A stretch of DNA of 32,619 nt from Actinomycetes bacterium (GTDB taxonomy: Bacteria; Actinomycetota; Acidimicrobiia; Acidimicrobiales; RAAP-2), in assembly GCA_021823525.1 (NCBI GenBank), contig JAKANY010000019.1, positions 1-32,619 of the forward strand. The letters run 5' to 3'. Shown here in pieces: positions 30,029 to 32,619 of the stretch. Position 1 is the first letter of the stretch, and every line of letters begins with the position of its first letter. The translations under genes were made by a program, and so were the position numbers. The notes beneath the pieces are model-generated. The model worked only from the letters and a program-made list of their open reading frames with translations, did not search any database and had not been told where the DNA came from.

Positions 30029-30951
30029 TGGCCGACCTCCCTCGGACAGCTCGACGGCCCGGGCAACATGTTCACGTAGCGCCACAGCGCGTCGGTCGTC
30101 GTGAGTCCGCTCCACGCCACGACCTCGAGGAGCGTGAAGCTCGAGCGCAGCAGCGTCGTCAGGTAGCTCGCGCGCAACCGGTCAACCGAGAGCCTCGGGA
30201 TGCCCCGTCGCCCGTCGAGCCAGCGGTGCGCCATCACCGTCGCGTACTTCACCTGCGCCGGCCCGAGCAGGCGGCCCGTCGGGCGTAGTCTCACCAGTTC
30301 GTTCAGTGGTCCCTCGAACTCCGGGAGCACCCTCGCACAGCGGCCCGCCGCTCGCACGAACACGCCGTCGACGTGCTCGTGCACGTCCGTCGCGCACACG
30401 TCGCGCGCCCCGTTCCTCACCAGGCCCGCTCCGGCTCCGAGGACCACGATGGCCAGGACGTTCGCCCGGCGAAGTTCCGTCGACTGCGCGCGTGCCGCGC
30501 TGAGCAGGGCCTCGACCTCCTCGACGCTGTAGGGCCCCTTGAGCGCCCGGCGGCCGATCTGGTGGCGCACCGGGACCTCCTCGGCCACCGTCCCGTGCTC
30601 GCGCGCCAGGCGCCAGAGGTACGGCTCCTCGTCCGGCGCCCCCACGGGCAGCTGACGCAGGAACCCCCGGATCGCGGTCGGGGAGAGGACCGCCTGGACC
30701 GTGAGCTCGCCGTCCAGACGCAGGACAAACGCCGCCAGCTTGGTGGCGGAGCGCAGGTAGGGCCGGATCTGCTCGCCTTTGAGAACCTCGAAGGGCGCGA
30801 CGATCTCGCGCACCAGGGCGCCGATCTGCGCCCACTCCTGGGAGGTCACCAACGGGTACCGCCCGATCGCTGGGTTGTAGGTCGCGATGACCTCATCGGT
30901 GCGTAGGGGCCGGGGGCGGGGCACACACCCACGGTGCCGTGGGGCTCTCAC
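30025..30951 (-). CDS. Tyrosine-recombinase-like protein with degenerate active site
   Basis: A protein of up to 308 residues resembling tyrosine recombinases in its C-terminal half: a first-box-like segment VVLGAGAGLVRNGARDV (Arg near 179), a second-box-like segment RLSVDRLRASYLTTLL (Arg near 260), and a final WRYVNM (Tyr near 292). The usual His three positions before the second Arg is Asp here, and the GH motif before the tyrosine reads SGL, so two catalytic positions seem lost. The N-terminal 140 residues look like a SAM-like core-binding domain. It may bind DNA without cutting it. The start is uncertain (GTG at 30951 or a later GTG). It is translationally coupled to the downstream DDE-type gene. 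Confidence 0.6.
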   Translation of the reverse strand: MRAPRHRGCVPRPRPLRTDEVIATYNPAIGRYPLVTSQEWAQIGALVREIVAPFEVLKGEQIRPYLRSATKLAAFVLRLDGELTVQAVLSPTAIRGFLRQLPVGAPDEEPYLWRLAREHGTVAEEVPVRHQIGRRALKGPYSVEEVEALLSAARAQSTELRRANVLAIVVLGAGAGLVRNGARDVCATDVHEHVDGVFVRAAGRCARVLPEFEGPLNELVRLRPTGRLLGPAQVKYATVMAHRWLDGRRGIPRLSVDRLRASYLTTLLRSSFTLLEVVAWSGLTTTDALWRYVNMLPGPSSCPREVGQ

Positions 30952-30956
30952 TCCAC

Positions 30957-30979
30957 AACCGGCGCACTATGCGCCGGTT
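30957..30979. promoter_or_regulatory. Perfect 10-bp palindrome between divergent genes (putative operator)
   Basis: AACCGGCGCA (30957-30966) and its exact reverse complement (30970-30979) flank CTA. It fills the space between the recombinase-like start and two overlapping -10-like boxes, and would cover the start region of the leftward transcript. An operator for the helix-turn-helix protein encoded just to the right is the simplest reading. Confidence 0.5.
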
Positions 30980-30985
30980 AGGCTA
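30979..30985. promoter_or_regulatory. Overlapping divergent -10-like boxes
   Basis: TAGGCTA (30979-30985) reads as TAGGCT on the plus strand, 12 bases before the ATG at 30997, and as TAGCCT on the minus strand, facing the recombinase-like operon across the palindrome. Both match the hexamer type used elsewhere in the window. The two promoters could not be used at the same time. Confidence 0.4.
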
Positions 30986-30996
30986 CGTTTTCCCTG

Positions 30997-31470
30997 ATGG
31001 GCTCTCGACGCTTCCTCCCGGCCACGATCCTGGAGCGCCACCGGGACTTCGGGCGCGTCCCCGACGCCGTGATCGACTACGACGAGCCCTACCGCGACGG
31101 GGTCGTGGCCGGGGCCTACTACCAGCACCTAGTGGCCTGCACGGTGCGCGAGCACCTCGACTCCCAGCCCGATCCCCGGGCCGCGCTCGACGACCTCGCC
31201 CGTCGCCTGGGGGTCAGTCCCGGCTGGCTGCTGCGCAAGCTCCACGGTCAGGCCGCCGCCTCCCTCGACGAGATGGCCGAGTGGCTCATGGAGCTCGACC
31301 TACCGGCTCCCTCGATGCAGACAGCCATCGACGCCACACTCGAGGCCAGCCCCTTCGACCGACGCCTCGAGATCATCCACGCCGAGGACCTGAGCCCCGA
31401 GGAGCTCGAGCTCGCCCAGGCCGAACAGCTCGAGTGGGTTGCCCAGCGCCGGGCCGAGCTCGGGGAGTAG
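30997..31470 (+). CDS. Helix-turn-helix protein divergent from the recombinase/transposase operon
   Basis: A 157-residue acidic protein. AALDDLARRLGVSPGWLLRKLHG (about 68-90) has the spacing of an XRE-like helix-turn-helix. The N-terminal part (DEPYRDGVVAGAYYQHLVACTVREHL) looks helical and the Glu-rich C-terminus ends EWVAQRRAELGE. The family is not one I can name. Divergence from the recombinase-like gene across a perfect palindrome suggests it regulates that operon or its own promoter; alternatively it is an accessory DNA-binding part of the same element. The ATG is preceded by a short leader without a ribosome binding site. Confidence 0.65.
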   Translation: MGSRRFLPATILERHRDFGRVPDAVIDYDEPYRDGVVAGAYYQHLVACTVREHLDSQPDPRAALDDLARRLGVSPGWLLRKLHGQAAASLDEMAEWLMELDLPAPSMQTAIDATLEASPFDRRLEIIHAEDLSPEELELAQAEQLEWVAQRRAELGE

Positions 31471-31525
31471 GCGCCTCTGGCCTCCCTCGAGCATGCGTGA
31501 CAGCCACCGGGCAGACTCGGGTGTG

Positions 31526-32017
31526 ATGTCCTGGGGCGACGCACTAATCGGGGGTGGAGGTGTCGTGGTCGGTGGCGTCCTGACCTACCTGGCGTCAGCC
31601 CGAGACCGTCACCAACGCGCCGTCGACGCCCGCGAGGATCGCAACTACGCCAGCCGTCGCGAGGCTTGCCTCCTCCTCGAGCGCCAGCGCGCTCGCCAAC
31701 TGGAGACGGCTGAGGCCTTAATCGCAAAGTACCGGCGTGGCGAGGCGTTCGAGGAACGCTCGGATCACACGGACATTCAGAATCCCGACGTGGACGCGAT
31801 GGTGTCGATCTTCCTGCCCAAGAGGATCGAGGACCTCGTCGAAGAGGCGAACGGTTTGTGGAACGGATTCCTCTCCGCCTGCGGCGCCATCGATCGGGCC
31901 GACATCGGCCAGCCCCGGATGGACGCGGTGAAAGGAATGAACGCCGCCTTCGATCAACTGCGGGCCGTGTCTCTTCGAGTTCGCCAGGCACTTCGTGACG
32001 AGGCGCAGTCGAAGTAG
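31526..32017 (+). CDS. Unknown protein with N-terminal membrane helix and coiled-coil body
   Basis: A 163-residue protein starting MSWGDALIGGGGVVVGGVLTYLA, which gives one Gly-rich membrane helix, followed by a long charged helical region rich in Arg, Glu and Ala (ERQRARQLETAEALIAKYRRG) and a helical C-terminus. Similar helix-plus-coil proteins are frequent in mobile DNA and have no assigned function. ATG at 31526 or the in-frame GTG at 31523 could be the start. Codon use is less GC-biased than in the core genes, in line with acquired DNA. No operon partner is clear. Confidence 0.6.
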   Translation: MSWGDALIGGGGVVVGGVLTYLASARDRHQRAVDAREDRNYASRREACLLLERQRARQLETAEALIAKYRRGEAFEERSDHTDIQNPDVDAMVSIFLPKRIEDLVEEANGLWNGFLSACGAIDRADIGQPRMDAVKGMNAAFDQLRAVSLRVRQALRDEAQSK

Positions 32018-32243
32018 CAGGTTGTTCAGGCGCTCGACTCCGCGAAGAGGAGACTCTGCCACTGATGCCGCGCCGGCTCTCCGGTCGGCTCGGTATCGAG
32101 GGCGCGAGTCACTGGGCGCTGCCGATTGGCAACACGCGGGCCGACACTGGTGAAGGAGTCCACCCGCTCGCACGCCATCTGGGAGGATCTAAGAGTGATG
32201 ACGAGTGTTCGGAGAATGCTGCTAGCCCAGAGAGGGATCGATC

Positions 32244-32528
32244 GTGGCTAACGACACGCTCTCCAGTGCGAAGAGCACCAAGAACGACGAGTTCTACACG
32301 CAGTACTCCGACATCGAGAAGGAGATGAACGCCTATCTCGAGTTCGACCCCGATGTCTTCCGGGACAAGACGGTGCTCTTGCCCTGCGACGACCCCGAGT
32401 GGAGCAACTTCACCAAGTACTTCGCACAGAACTTCGAGAGACTTGGGCTGCGGAAGCTCATCAGCACGAGCTACGCGCCGACGGCAGCGGCCTGCGGGGT
32501 CCCCTCTGAAATGGTCCAGCGCGACTGA
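32244..32528 (+). pseudogene. EcoRI-type adenine-specific DNA methyltransferase, N-terminal fragment
   Basis: The first ~80 residues (MANDTLSSAKSTKNDEFYTQYSDIEKEM, then CDDPEWSNFTKYFAQNFERLGLRKLIST) match the N-terminal region of EcoRI-family adenine methyltransferases, where KNDEFYTQ and CDDPEWSNF are characteristic. The full enzyme is over 300 residues and has its catalytic motif further on. Here similarity stops near STSYAP, and the frame ends 24 codons into sequence that seems to belong to the IS3-type element. The GTG start has a purine-rich AGAGAGGGA upstream. The fragment cannot be an active methylase. The upstream gap 32018-32243 has no gene I can support. Confidence 0.8.
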
Positions 32529-32619
32529 GAGTCCCGATGCCCCAGAATGGGGTCAGGAGGACAGCATGAAGCAGAGGCACCACACGCCCGAGCAGGTGAT
32601 CAGGAAGCTCGCCGAGGGC
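32496..32619 (+). mobile_element. Left end of an IS3-family insertion sequence (partial, boundary approximate)
   Basis: The methyltransferase similarity breaks off near 32485-32495, and a TGCGGGGTCC-like stretch follows that could be the terminal repeat. A leader of about 70 bases then leads to an IS3-type OrfA. The right end is outside the window, so the repeat cannot be paired and the start coordinate is an estimate. Confidence 0.55.
32566..32619 (+). CDS. IS3-family transposase OrfA, N-terminal end (partial)
   Basis: The 18 visible residues, MKQRHHTPEQVIRKLAEG, match the typical start of IS3-family OrfA proteins (K-x-x-x-x-TPEQ-I/V-I-R-K-L), whose N-terminal helix-turn-helix binds the element's ends. 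AGGAGG at 32555-32560 lies five bases before the ATG. The rest of OrfA and the frameshift-expressed OrfB are beyond the window. Confidence 0.82.
   Translation, partial: MKQRHHTPEQVIRKLAEG

Noticed and set aside
31718..32173. A 151-codon minus-strand frame opposite the coiled-coil protein gene
   Set aside because: No recognisable domain and no ribosome binding site or promoter; the plus-strand gene has a sensible membrane helix and coil.
32065..32328. An 87-codon plus-strand frame before and overlapping the methylase fragment
   Set aside because: Composition changes to Arg/Ser/Thr-rich shadow sequence where it overlaps the methylase, and it lacks a translation signal.
28105..32619. Integration of the recombinase-like module into tRNA-Ile with a duplicated tRNA end
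   Set aside because: No second copy of the tRNA-Ile 3' end is visible in the window, and the recombinase-like protein seems to lack catalytic residues.
1..32619. CRISPR arrays, rRNA genes, riboswitches and replication origins
   Set aside because: No regularly spaced repeats, rRNA sequence, recognisable riboswitch core or DnaA-box cluster was seen by eye on either strand.

Overview
The window is very GC-rich, gene-dense bacterial chromosome. Gene content points to an actinobacterium: a SenX3/RegX3-type two-component pair, polyphosphate-glucokinase-type ROK kinase, an SCO6880-type conjugation ATPase, and linked ctaA/ctaB. Acidimicrobiia or a neighbouring deep branch is my guess, not a proof. 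Many genes start with GTG, most co-directional neighbours overlap by 1-8 bases, and convergent neighbours overlap at their 3' ends. At least eight genes have a -10-like hexamer only 6-8 bases before the start codon, so leaderless mRNAs appear common.

Layout. 1-126 is the right end of an IS481-type element abutting tRNA-Arg(ACG). Then come an M20 amidohydrolase and, on the minus strand, a four-gene type IV secretion core (small membrane protein, VirB6/TrbL-like channel, VirB4/SCO6880-like ATPase, membrane-segment-free VirD4-like ATPase) that runs into a glucokinase gene. A histidine kinase/response regulator pair and serS follow. 10.3-16.3 kb is a respiratory-chain region: an ABC-2 exporter, a thioredoxin-fold protein, ctaB and ctaA (heme O and heme A synthesis), then a 60-residue membrane protein, a split b6-type cytochrome b and a divergent subunit-IV-like protein. 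No Rieske or cytochrome c gene is visible.

16.3-23.1 kb holds a LigB-type dioxygenase and an esterase, an IS110-family insertion, a D-2-hydroxyacid dehydrogenase, tRNA-Ala(TGC), a DUF2252 protein, a seven-helix membrane protein and a thioesterase-like protein. 23.1-27.9 kb is a complete branched-chain-amino-acid-type ABC importer (binding protein, two permeases, two ATPases), followed by tRNA-Ile(GAT).

28.2 kb to the end is accessory DNA: a two-gene operon of a degenerate tyrosine-recombinase-like protein and a DDE-type transposase-like protein, a divergent helix-turn-helix gene across a perfect palindrome, a membrane-anchored unknown protein, and the N-terminal stub of an EcoRI-type adenine methyltransferase cut off by an IS3-family element.

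The strongest observation is in the IS110 element (17767-19230). Its 5' non-coding region reads as a bridge RNA. Four short guides in the expected order (left target, right target, left donor, right donor) match the left flank, right flank, right end and left end of the element around a shared CT core. Joining the two ends as a circle would also create a TTGACA-18-TCTAAT promoter in front of that RNA. The second item to follow is the three-gene recombinase/transposase/regulator module at 28.4-31.5 kb, which I cannot assign to a known element type.
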